Assembly: GCA_001692895.1 (NCBI GenBank)
Contig: KV748203.1
Span: 1,270,330-1,334,329, forward strand
Direction of reading: 5' to 3'
DNA length: 64,000 nucleotides
From: Cenococcum geophilum 1.58
Taxonomy: Eukaryota; Ascomycota; Dothideomycetes; Gloniales; Gloniaceae
Position 1 is the first letter of the stretch. The number at the start of each line of letters is the position of its first letter. The notes beneath the pieces were generated by a model. It was given only the letters and a program-made list of their open reading frames with translations. It was not told where the DNA came from and did no database searches. The position numbers were made by a program, and so were the translations under genes. Below are positions 46,500 to 57,500 of the stretch, one piece after another.

Positions 46500-47800
46500 C
46501 CATATACTAGAGAAAGAAGATATATATCCTTCTCTATCTAACGTAAACGAGGATAAGGACAAGTAGAGAACTAAAAGGATCTATAAATTAGTAAGCTTAG
46601 TTATAGAAGGAAGGTATAAAATTTTACCCTCTATCTGCCTAAGGGGGCACCTCTATAGCGCTCCTTTACTTTAAAATATAAAAGGGGCTAATACGGTTGC
46701 TGCTGTGCGGGATATAAGTTAAGTGTAAAAGAAGAATTTAAGGACCTTAGTAGCCCTATATGCTATAATAAGGGTTAGACTAGGCTAGATCCTACTCCCT
46801 ACTATGCAAAATAATATATAAAAAGGTAAAGGGCTAGCCTTAATTCGAGAATCTATATATATGGGCTATTATAGCATGTCTGGTGACAAAGACCGGTGAA
46901 TACGTGTCTTAGAGGTTAAGTTGGCGTAGGTGCTAACTTAGGAGCCGTTAAATATTATAAAGGGGGAGAAGGGACTATAAATGTACTTATAAGGTACTGC
47001 GGTAATAATAATATGTATCAGCCTTCCCACCTTAGGCGTTATACGTTATTATCGCTTAATCTATTAGGACGCTTAGTTAATAATACGATCTTTTAGATTT
47101 TAGGTGCAATTGCGAGGACTTTATTACTTACACTCTGCCATCTTACAGGAATACTAATGTGGCGGCGATTATACCATTAATTTATAGAGAGAAAACTTTA
47201 AGAGAGCTTCGCTTGTATTAAATAGGCGTGTAATAACAAATAAGTAAATTGCGTAACAATGTATAAAACATGTTTAAGACTAGGCATTATATGCCGCTAT
47301 ATGGTATTATTTGTTAAAAAAGGTACTAGTCTTAATACTATAAGTAACGGTACCCCTATTTATCCAATTCCGTACATTACCATTGGCGTCAAACTCCTAT
47401 TCCTTAGTATACCAATTATTTCTAAAAAAATTCAATATACAGAAGTCGGAAAAGGCTAGAAGATGTTCTAGAATATCCTTAATACTTTTAGGATATTTGG
47501 AAAGTGTTATTAAGAGATAACTATATAAGACTAGTGCTATTCCCTAGAAAGTATAAATATAAGGTATTTATATTTAGATAAGATACTACTTACCTAAAAG
47601 CTTATTAAATGAGTGTCTAGTATATTAGCGCCCTGCTCCCTAAGGTATAAGTTAAGCAGTAATCTTAATTTAGTAGGAGGGTCTATAAGTAATTTAGCGA
47701 ATATTATCTCCTTTATATAACCTAGAAGTAATATTATACATAACTTCTGGAAATTAGGGTTATTAAATACTTTAAAGAGGTTTCCCGGCTTATAGTTTAG
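46500..47800 (+). pseudogene. Unassigned helical protein relic
   Basis: Plus strand, several linked runs: KRIYKLVSLVIEGRYKILP (46575), SLPTLGVIRYYRLIYQDAQ (47020), LRGLYYLHSAILQEYQCGG (47115), INLQRENFKRASLVLNRRV, CIKHVQDQALYAVIWYYLL near 47255-47310, then FLKKFNIQKSEKARRCSRIS near 47415. A 66-codon open stretch (47259-47459) lies in the same area in another phase. The character is helical and hydrophobic with basic patches. Not recognised. 46050-46500 and 47800-48650 show nothing I can name. Confidence 0.4.
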
Positions 47801-48649
47801 CAGGTAGTTAAAAACTCTCTCTTTTAAGTCCTTAGCCAGTTTTTTATGTAGGGGAAGCTTTAAGTTAGGTATTTTAGGGCATTCCTTAAAGGAATCTAAT
47901 ATGGTTAGATAAAATTAGCTAACTAGCAAAGGTTAGATAAAATAATAGAGGCGAGGAACTATAATATATAGAAATAATATGTCAGTAGGCTAAGGGGTAG
48001 AGATTTAGGTGGATTATAAGGCCTTAGTTAATAGATTATAAGGCCTAGAATAAAAAGATAATTCCATAGTATGTGGACGGCCTATTTATATTGCGATAAG
48101 AAGTAGGTAAATAGAATACAGTTCTGTATACGGCGCCCTTAGCGGTATGCCGTTGGCAGGCTCTACTGTTTCCCACTCTAAATCATTAATATACTTTTAA
48201 GATTAAGTACTATTTTTAGTAAGACCTTTATAAAAGCAAGTTTATAGCCCCACTCTTCTGTATTAAAAGTGCCTATTCTTCTCCTAACTCTCCTCCTTAT
48301 TTATAGAGATACTTCCTATATAAGGCTGTTACAGATTAGGTATAGTAAGTGAATAAGGGATACCTATAGGTGTTAGAGGGTGCAGAAGGTATGGGCTTAT
48401 ATTAATTTTAAAGTAATAGGGCGCTATAACGCATTATTAAAGGTGGGAAGAGGGCGCTGTAAAGCGGATCCTCTAAGGATTAGATAAGTATATATGGGTT
48501 TAATAGAAATAAGCGTCTTGTATTTATATTAGCGGCCCGCTATAGGTATAGTAAAACAGTTACGTAGCTGCATATCTTGTGCGCAATACTATAATTACCC
48601 ATAGCCTTTTACCGGAATTTATAACGCTACTTATTATTTCTCTAAATAA

Positions 48650-50430
48650 GACGAAGTAATAAGAAGTGGACTTTAAAATAAGAAGCCTTGGAGGGGTTTC
48701 CCTTATATTACTAGAGAATCTCCTAACCGCCTTCTTATATAGTAAAAAAAAATTTAGTTATAACTTTCTGCCTTTTAATTCTACCCCGCGACCAAAGCCT
48801 TTAAAGACTTTACGCTTATTATATAGTTATAGCAGTCCGAAGCTTCACTGCCTCCTACACTATAGATACTAAGTCACCGCCGCTATAACCCTACCCCTAT
48901 AGCGTAACTAGTCGAGCTAACTCCCATAGCGCAACTAGTTAAGCTAACTCCTATAGTATAACTAGTTAAGCTAACCTGTCTTTTAGATAAAGCTACTAAG
49001 CTAATATAAGAATTTGTAGAGTGGCTAGGTACGACCAATATAAATAATTTAAGAGAGTGGGATAAAAAAGGTAATAGAATATACTTATACATTCATTTGT
49101 AATGCGAAGAGAAGATTTAAACCCTTAAAGAAAAATTGGTATACCCAAAATAAATAAAGAAGGTGCCTATACTTATTGTTTATAGAATTTACCTAAAGAT
49201 TATAAAGTTCTCAGAATCGTCGGCAATAAGATACGTAATATTGACTGGACAAATCGCCCTTCTAGAATTTGTCCTCTTTATAGTTTGACCTAGATAATAC
49301 AAGAGAAGCTAGTAGTCGTTAGGACCGTTACTATAGTATAAGGGGAGATATAGATTAAGCTAGATCTAAATCTACTTATATATTAAACGGAATTAAATAT
49401 AGGCTAGCCTCTTTAATACTTAGTAGGGTAAGTAGGTCTAGCTTCTTTAAAGAGGCATTAAGGCTTTATGTAGGTTTTAAGAAGAATAAGGTAGAAGCGT
49501 TAAATAGTTTGTTATTAAAGAAGGTAGAAGCGTCAAATAATGTATTATTAAAGAAGATAGAAGCGTTAACTACCGCGTTATTAAGGGGGCCTAGATTATT
49601 AGATCCTAAATCTAAGTTATCTATTAGATTTTAAAGCTGATTAAATTGGTTATACTTACCATTTACATTATAATTCCGGTCCTTTATACTAATAGAGTTC
49701 GCTATAGCTTCCTTATTATTTCCTTACTATACCTCCTTACTAGTCGCTAACCGTTTTATACCTAGGCCACCCAAAGTTTGCCTACCTAACGTAGTGCTCT
49801 AAAAGCTAGGTTAAGATTATATATTTTCTCCAGTAGAAGGCGGAGTAGGGTAGCACGAAGATTGTAGGGACTGTCTATCGTTGCCGGCGTTGCGATTAGA
49901 GTGTTAAGAATAGTCCCTATCTAGAATAAAAGTAGGTCAGCTAATGACATTTATAGGGATATTTTAGACTTACTATGGCCTAAATCTTCCGCAGCCTATT
50001 TAAAATCTGCTGGTTAATTATATACTAGTATTATTAGCTAGTAAGTATATAAGAGTTAGAATACGCACCCGTTGCAATATTAGGAGGATATATTTATTCT
50101 ACGCCTAGTATGTTTTCTTACTAAATGGGTTGTAATGGATATATATATTCATTTTCTATTATACCCGCGAGACCTATTAACCCAATAATAGCGGAACGAC
50201 TTTCGCCTAAGAGAGGAGAGTCTAATGTTAAACCTAACACTAGTAAAGGAGTATGCCCTTCTTTAGGCGACTAAACACTTAATATATCTAGATAGTGGGA
50301 AGACAGGCCTAAATCGCTAGGATTACCTATTATCTCTAAATCTTCTTATAGCAGCTGTATCGAAATGCTATTATAGTTGCCCTATTAAGACACTAGTGTA
50401 AAAACCTGCTTTTATAGTGCTAGTTAAAAC
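48650..50430 (+). pseudogene. Unassigned protein relic with 11-residue repeats
   Basis: Plus-strand frame: three tandem 27-33-bp units at 48890-48975 encode PIAQLVELT, PIAQLVKLT, PIVQLVKLT. They are followed by LLDKATKLIQEFVEWLGTTN, LREWDKKGNRIYLYIHLQ, YRIYLKIIKFSESSAIRY (to about 49250). After a phase change comes SSFFKEALRLYVGFKKNKVE with repeated LLLKKVEASNN modules (49435-49600), and then LYLPFTLQFRSFILIEFAI. Open stretches at 48666-48872 (plus) and 48883-49092 (minus) are in other phases. The amphipathic repeats suggest protein-protein contact; no family recognised. 50430-50980 reads coding-like on both strands without resolution. Confidence 0.4.
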
Positions 50431-50979
50431 CCAATAGTGGCGCTAGTAGAGGAGGTGGGGGAGACACCGTTATTATTTAAAGAGGTCTTACCGTTGCTAG
50501 GGGATGCTCCAATAGAGCTAAGTAACGTAGCTATAAGTAGGTTGCTAATAGCGTTGTCGCCGTCTTAGAGTATTAGGATATTTTTAAGCCCTAAGTAGTC
50601 GCAATATTTAAATAACTGCAAGAGAATCAGTTTTATAATAGCCTTAGTAGCATATAAACTTACTCCCTAATTAGCCCCTGGCTTAGCCGTAAAATAGGAT
50701 TAAAATTTAGGGTACCCTTTAATTGACTTAATAAGCCATTGCTAGCCAACAGCTATACTACCCCGTTTACTATCTTTTCCTACCTCCCTTTTTCCTATTT
50801 AGCAAAAGTAGAAAAGTAAAAATTTAATGCTACTAGGTAATTAACAATTTACTTTATTAGATTAAAGGGATCCACACTAACTAGCAAGAGCTAAGTATAT
50901 AAAGAGGGTGTTAAAGTGTAGTATTAGGAGCAGTTTATTAATAATTAAATTAACTATCCTAGCTAAAGCGGGCTAATAA

Positions 50980-51640
50980 TACTCTTTTACAGGAGGACAG
51001 ACCGCTTTAACATTGTTAATAAAATATATATAAGTGGCCTCAAAACGATAGTACTAAGCCCCCTCCTACCTACCTTTTAGCAAACCATCTGCTTAATCTT
51101 TAAGGAATTTTCCATATTCTTCTAATGTTAGATTCTTTCCCACCCTATCCATAGGCGCTGCTGTTAGGCTAATATCCGCATTCCCCTTCTTCAGTCTAAG
51201 ACGAATGTGATTTATAATAGCGGCGATCTGCTTCTTATTCTTAGCGTTTTTTAAGTCTTCTACTGTGCTATTTAGGGGGAGCAGCTAATCCTTTAGAATC
51301 TTAGCAATTCTCTTATTATAATCCCTTAATCGTTTTAGGAATAATTTTTTACTAAGGTTTATCCTAAATTTCACGTTAAAGTCTTGCCTTAAGGTCTTAA
51401 GACTTAACTCATACTTCCCTACAGCAGACTACCCTTCCTTTAAATACCAATCCTTATTAGAGACGATTCTTTATTTTAAGGGCCGTTTTACAGAAACCTT
51501 TTGTTTTAAGGGGAGACCGGTATTAGGGCTGAGTGTTCCTAGATATAGATGGTTATTGCGGCGGCTGTAAAGGGTTACTTAGGATGGTTGTCCTCTGTCC
51601 AGTCCGCTCTACGTACTATCGCTTAAGAGGCGTAGACCCA
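50980..51640 (-). pseudogene. Unassigned helical protein relic
   Basis: Minus-strand single frame of about 200 residues: KDWYLKEGQSAVGKYELSLK, RQDFNVKFRINLSKKLFLKR, DYNKRIAKILKDQLLPLNST, VEDLKNAKNKKQIAAIINHI, RLRLKKGNADISLTAAPMD, VGKNLTLEEYGKFLKDQADG. It carries few stops, all at Gln or Trp positions, and is unusually well preserved. The sequence looks like an all-helical N-terminal domain of the sort found in fungal NLR-associated proteins (HeLo or DUF7580-like), but this is resemblance in style only. 51640-52030 shows no gene. Confidence 0.45.
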
Positions 51641-52036
51641 GCTGCGAACTAAGGGACTTAAATTAAGTTACTTAATAATAAAATGGTAGGGAATTCGTGA
51701 GAATACAACTATATAAAAAATCCCAATTGTAATAAAAGTTTTGGCGCGTGTAGGTGCGAGCGGCTTTACTAACTTACTTTACTGTAACTATCTAGTCTAC
51801 CTATTAGCAATAGAGTATAAAGGTAGAACGGAAACTTAGGAATCTCTATATAGGGAAGTCTGGTAACTTAAATGGAACGCCTATTATTTAAAAGATGGTA
51901 TAATAGTCTTTTAGGTTAACTTATAGACGCTTTAATTAAATCTACTCGTTAATAATAAATATAGTAGTATACAACTTTGGGTTTTTATAGACAGCTTTCT
52001 ATTAGTAGGGGCTTTGTCTTTTATAAAAGAATCTAA

Positions 52037-52093
52037 TTTGGGTTTAGTTGGCCACAAATCCCAACTTGGGATTTGTGGCCAACTAAACCCAAA
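52037..52093. repeat. Perfect 57-bp palindrome
   Basis: Arms 52037-52064 and 52066-52093 are exact 28-bp complements around a single C at 52065. The left arm begins TTTGGGTTTAGTTGGCCACA. It keeps several CpA and TpG sites that RIP would normally remove, and the downstream 150 bp are similarly CpA-rich. The overlapping 78-codon open stretch (52014-52250) reads through both arms and has no motif. It could form a hairpin in RNA or a cruciform in DNA, or be a head-to-head junction of a short element. Confidence 0.95.
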
Positions 52094-52910
52094 ACATGCC
52101 TTCAGAACGCCACTTTGCTTCCCCGTTCCTACATTATATATACCATTATCCCCTTCCCTAATAGGACGCCACCGTAATGCCTGTAAGCCTCTAGCGATTA
52201 AGACATTATTAGAGTTATATAAGCCTTGCTCTACAATTTCCTGCGCTTAAGATGCTTTAGATTAATTATTTACCTATTTAAGAGGAAATATAGAGACTTA
52301 AACGCCTTAATAAAGATTAATATGTCTCCAATAACTATTAAGTCTAGTATAGTTTCACCTCTGCGGCACTTAGCTCTGAGAAAAAAAAAGAAGTGCTTAT
52401 TATTATTGCAATCTGACTTAGGTTTCTAAGACAGCAATAACCCTTAGATATGTCTAAATCGAAGGGGTAGCGAGGAGAGGGCTTAGATATATTAGAGCTG
52501 GTTTTCGCCCGATTTAAATAAGCATATATTATACGCTCCATTTCCTGCCTTAGGCTTTTCTTACAGCACTTATTGGCCATATTTATCTTGTTGCCTTAAG
52601 GCCTTATTAATTGCTTAGCTGCAGCTACGCCCTGCCTAGGCATTATCTGTTAAAGCGCCCGCCTCTTCCCCTTACTATTTATTAGAACTCTATATACTAG
52701 CTTTTCTTTCTACTATATACTTACTCATTATTATCTCCATTAATATTTATATATTTAATATTATACTATGTGGTTTCTTATAATATTTGAGTATTCTATC
52801 TCTTTTTACTTTTAAGCGCGTCACTACTATCTGGGGGATTACGTTCCCATTATAATATAATATTTACATTATAAATCTAGTACGTCTACTAAAACTACCA
52901 GTTATAGTTT
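52094..52910. other. No gene supported
   Basis: Short open stretches at 52226-52429 (plus) and 52344-52580 (minus) overlap each other and show no motif. 52130-52250 has mild RIP only. Confidence 0.4.
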
Positions 52911-52919
52911 ATTACCGGT

Positions 52920-53528
52920 TATAGGTCTTTCCCTCTCTATTAGCTCTCTTTACTCTTTATTAGTCTTGTAAAACGGTTTCTTAAATAGGCTTTTAGGGAA
53001 GCCTAGAATCTAGAGGAGTTCCTCTATATATAGAGTGCAGGTGCTACTAGGTTATAATAGGTAAATATAAACTTCTAGGTCTCCTATAAATGGCTAATAA
53101 TCTAGTAGTTAGGATTGCTAAATAACACTTCTTACTATCGCAATATTTAGGCTGGCATATCCCCTCGTACCTTGGTCGAAGTATTTAAAACTATAATACT
53201 TAAAGACCTTAAAATGAGATCCACTGCCTTGGAACGCAGCAATACTCCTACTTACGGCAAAAGCATCAACGACAATAATTTACTATCTACCGGCCATGAC
53301 GACGGCTCGAAGGCCTACTCTAATAACATTAAATAGTTTTAGCGGCTCCTAGTGGCTAGGGCATGGCGATATTAGGTTCTAATTTGATACCATTCTTACA
53401 CTATAACAAAACTAATATCTTAAGCCTCTATGTCTGTCAAAGTCCCTTATTAGCTACTTAAATCCTCCATCGCAGTCAACTAGGACAGCCCAGCTTCCGC
53501 TATTAAAGAAGAGAGAATCTTCTTCCAT
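52920..53528 (-). pseudogene. Unassigned protein relic with clear start
   Basis: An ATG at 53528 (complement of 53526-53528) opens MEEDSLFFNSGSWAVLVDCD on the minus strand. It is followed by LIRDFDRHRGLRYQFCYSV, EPLKLFNVIRVGLRAVVMAG, FAVSRSIAAFQGSGSHFKVF, KYYSFKYFDQGTRGYASLNI and QPFIGDLEVYIYLLQPSS, reaching at least 52920. Only about eight stops, at Gln or Trp positions, so about 200 residues can be read. No family recognised. 53528-53994 shows nothing further before the chromovirus target site. Confidence 0.5.
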
Positions 53529-53999
53529 ACTCTATATTGATCTTTTTAGTATCCGTTTTACTTAAGCAATTCTATCTAACTAACGACATTGTCCATCCCG
53601 TTTATTCTTAGTGACTCTACCTAATTATTTGTTAACTCCAACTTCTATAACTTTAAGTAGCTATTTAACCGCATCCCTTTCTAGGTACACTGTATAAATA
53701 CTAAAGAATTATATGGCTTTAAGGGATTAGGGTAAAAGGCTAATATTTTCTTAGTTTATAAAATAGTTAGAGTGTAGAATATACGTATAGAGTAGCTCCT
53801 AACTTTAATAAACTTAGGTTTAGCGAATGTTATAGGGAAAATCTCTTTACATTTACTTTTAAATTTCCACTTCCAGTGGTAATTAATACCTTTTTTTGAA
53901 GCCATTTAATACGCTGCCTAGTGTGGAAAGCTAAGATATAAAAGAGAGAGTAAAAGACTAAGAGGATTTTGGACTAATAAGAATGGGTTGCCCTACTAA

Positions 54000-54418
54000 T
54001 GTTACGGACGCTTTAAGTACGATATTACGACTACTTAGAGAGGAGTTAGAAGAAGCTAGTTAGTTAATATAAGCACGGTCTAGGATGGAACCCGTGGAAC
54101 CATATAACGAGGAATAGTAGCCGAGGTTATATAACGTGCTATATAGTAAACGCGAGGAATAAAGGGAACTTACGTATAACACGTACCACACGTATATTAT
54201 ATATAAGGAGGATTTTATAGGAGTACGGTTGTGTATTTAAGGACCCTTAGTCCCTACCTAGATAGTTCCTTCCTTATAGTAATTCTTAGAATATAATTAG
54301 AGTTAATCTGTTAGGCAACTACTCCACTAGTTGTTATTATATTATTAACTTATTTATTCCTATATACCTAGCCTATTAATAGAACCTACTATAGTTTAAG
54401 CTACAAGGTTCCGTTACA
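54000..54418 (+). repeat. Chromovirus 5' LTR
   Basis: 419 bp, starts TGTTACGGACGC, ends CCGTTACA. Same length as the 3' copy, with no indels noticed; differences are transitions such as CACG to TATA. Preceded by ACTAA. Confidence 0.93.
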
Positions 54419-54469
54419 CAATTACTACCTAGTTATAGTTAATAAGTTAAATAACATACCACTAAAAGC

Positions 54470-57400
54470 AGCTACTATAACGCCATTAACGGCGGTAACT
54501 ACTTCGAGATTAGGCAACAACACTAGTATAGTAAACACTAACTTATAGTAACCTATAACAGTAGGGCAATTATAAGAGATAGTTAATAGGTTAACGGAAA
54601 ATAATATAATACTCGAAAATAGGATTAACGGGATAGGTATAGTAAAGATTAAGCTACTATTAATTAAGCGATTTATAGGAGAGAGACTAAAGCTTAAAGG
54701 ATTCCTTATATAAATGCATTTTAAGGTTTTATAAAAAGGAGCTAAGTTACTAATACTTATGGATTAAGTAGCGTACGCAGGATTATTCTTATTAGGAAGA
54801 GCACTTAAATAGTTTAAGTTTTACCTTATAAAGATATAAGTAAATGGAATAACAACTATAAACTAAGAGGTATAGTTTATATTTTTAAGCTAGGGCGGGT
54901 TTACGGAATAACTTACGTAAATGTTTAGGGACCTAGAAGCGATAATAATAGTAAAAAAAAAAGCTTTAGGACCTAACGTAATAAACTTTAGTAATTAAAT
55001 ATACAACGTAGTTTTAAACGCTAGCTATATAAGTTAAGTGGAATAATAAGGCGCTTATGGCATAGTATAAATAAGGACTTAAAGTAAAAGTTTAAGATAT
55101 AATTATTCTAATGGAAGATGCGGACACCCTTAGGGAATTAATAGATTAAGCGATTAAGATTAATAATAGGATCTTCTAAAGGAAATAGGCTAAGAAGGGC
55201 TAAGATAGAGTTCTATAGTTGTATAAGATATAGAGCATATAACGACCTAAGCTAAATTAGAAACTATAGTATAGCGTAGAGCTAATAAACCTAAGTGGTA
55301 CTAAAGAAACCTATAAGAGATGGGGAAAATAACTATAGAAACCTAGAAGTTAAGGATTAAGTAATTAAAGGACTAAGGAGTATAGGCTAAACTAAGGATT
55401 TTAGTAGCAGAAGACATTTAAACGGACTCTATAGCAAAAGTAATGGTTTAAAAATAGAGCTTATATAAATTGTGGAAAATAGGGTTATTTTACTAAAGAC
55501 TATAGAGGTGGATAGAGTTACTATATAGTAAAGGGAACTAGACTAATAGTATGTAATATATATATATAGAGGGATAATAGTGCACTGCGGGGAATAAAAG
55601 AGTATTTAATCTAAAGTTTTACGTTTTGTTATAATAACGCATGCTAAGTTTATAAGGACGCTAAGTATAGCGTAAGCTATTAGCTATAAGAGCTAGAGTT
55701 AAAAGGACTTAAGGGAACTATAGAGTTAGATAAAGAATAAAATCGACTCTATAAGCTAAATTAAGATATCACAGTAATATATAGACAAAGATTAGTAACA
55801 ATAATAATAGAGTTAAAGTACTTATTAATTAATAGTAATAAGGCAAAAAAGGGAACTAACTAGGAGTATCTAAACCTTAATAACGTAATAAAAGTAGAGA
55901 CTAAAACCACTATAAAGTAAGGTTTAGTAACGGGTATTATAACACCATTAGATATAGTATCTATCGCTTTATAAGATAAAAGGAGTAATATCTATAGGCG
56001 ATTAAGTAAGTAAATAACTGCTAGTGCTAGCTTACCACTTAATAAAGATAAAAGGCCATAGGCTTAAGATTCTTAAGATAAGATAAGGCATGCTTAGGGA
56101 CCTATAATGGATAATAATTAATAGAGTAGAGTAACGGCTTAGTTTAGTAATATATGAATAAGCTTAGGACGAAGTTTCCTAAAGGTATAAGATTCTTAAG
56201 ACGAGATAAGTGAGATTTAAAACTCTTAAGATAAGATAAGAATACTAGTAAAGCCTAGTTAAACTAAGGCTAGAGCATAGCTTAAGAAAGAAGTAAGCTT
56301 AGGATTAAAGAACCTAAGGGACTAAGAATTTGGAGTATAAATAAGGACACCTATAAGAAAGAAGTAAGATACTTTACTATAGATTAGAGAATTTACAATA
56401 TAAACAGCGGTTAAACTAAAAGATAGATATATAGACCTAAAAGACTTACTAGGGGAATAAAGTATTTAGCCTAAAGATTAAAAAGTTAATACTATAATTA
56501 AGAAGTAAGAAAACTTTAAAGATCTAGCTATAAGACGCAAGCACTAAGAAACTAAGAAAGAATTTAAAGTAAGAATCTTTGTATAGTACAAATAAGGACT
56601 AAATATAAGATTTAGTATAATAGGTTATATACGAGATAGAGCGCTAGTATAAAGAATTACTAATAGGCTAAGAGTAGGCACGCTAAGAGCTAAATGGCTT
56701 ACTAAACTGGAAGATAAAGAGAATTTAGGGATTCTAACTAGGTTTAAGGAATAGCATATAAAAGGCTGTTATAACGTAGCAATAAGAAGATACTTCCTTA
56801 TAGATAAACCGTATATACTCTAGTAACTATACTAAAGGTAGTATAGATAGAGACATAATAATAAGTAGGAAGATTTCTATATATAGTTGGACGAGAAAGT
56901 TATCTAGGACCATTTAATTATAAAAAAAGCAATATATTATATTAAGGGAGCCTTAATTATAATATTAAAGGATCTAAAAGAATGATTAGAGGACTAAAGA
57001 AGCAAAAGACGTATTTTAGTACCCGTAAATAAGGATATAACATTTAGATTAATACAATAAAGGTTTAAACTTAAGGATAAAGACAAGCTAAGAGTTAACC
57101 TAAAGCACGTAGTACACTATACGCTATTATGGATTGCATATATAGACGATATATACAAGATATATAAAAAACTAAAAGAAAAGAATTGGAAATACCTTAT
57201 AAGGATATATTAGGCGCCAGATAAGTAATAGTATAAAAATACTAAGTATATACACAGCTGGCATCTAATAAAAGTTTAGGAGTTAGGAGACTTAATACTT
57301 TAACTAGGAAAATTCCTTACGGAAGAATACCTAAACGGACAATAGTAGCGGGAATGCCTAGAGAATACGTGTCTATAGTATATCGAAGAAAAGAAGTAAA

Positions 57401-57500
57401 TAAGGTATTAGCTAAAAAGTAAGCTAAGTACACTAGGATCTAGCAGCTAATAGTTAGGAAAAGTAGAGGCCTATAAAACTAAAGGGAGCTAGTAGTAGAG
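54470..57500 (+). pseudogene. gag: Chromovirus gag and spacer region
   Basis: From about 54474 the frame reads through Gln stops as a capsid-like protein with a coiled coil (QLQEIVNRLTENNIILENRI), then MHFKVLQKGAKLL, GGFTEQLTQMFRDLEA and KKKALGPNVI. A CCHC zinc knuckle lies at 55463-55507, reading Y-x2-CGK-stop-GY-x4-Y, that is with three ligands lost to Tyr. An unusually long 2-kb spacer precedes the protease. It includes degenerate AAGATTCTTAAGATAAGATA repeats near 56070-56260. Gag would assemble the virus-like particle and bind the RNA. The capsid and knuckle are in different phases, consistent with frameshifting or an indel. Confidence 0.75.
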
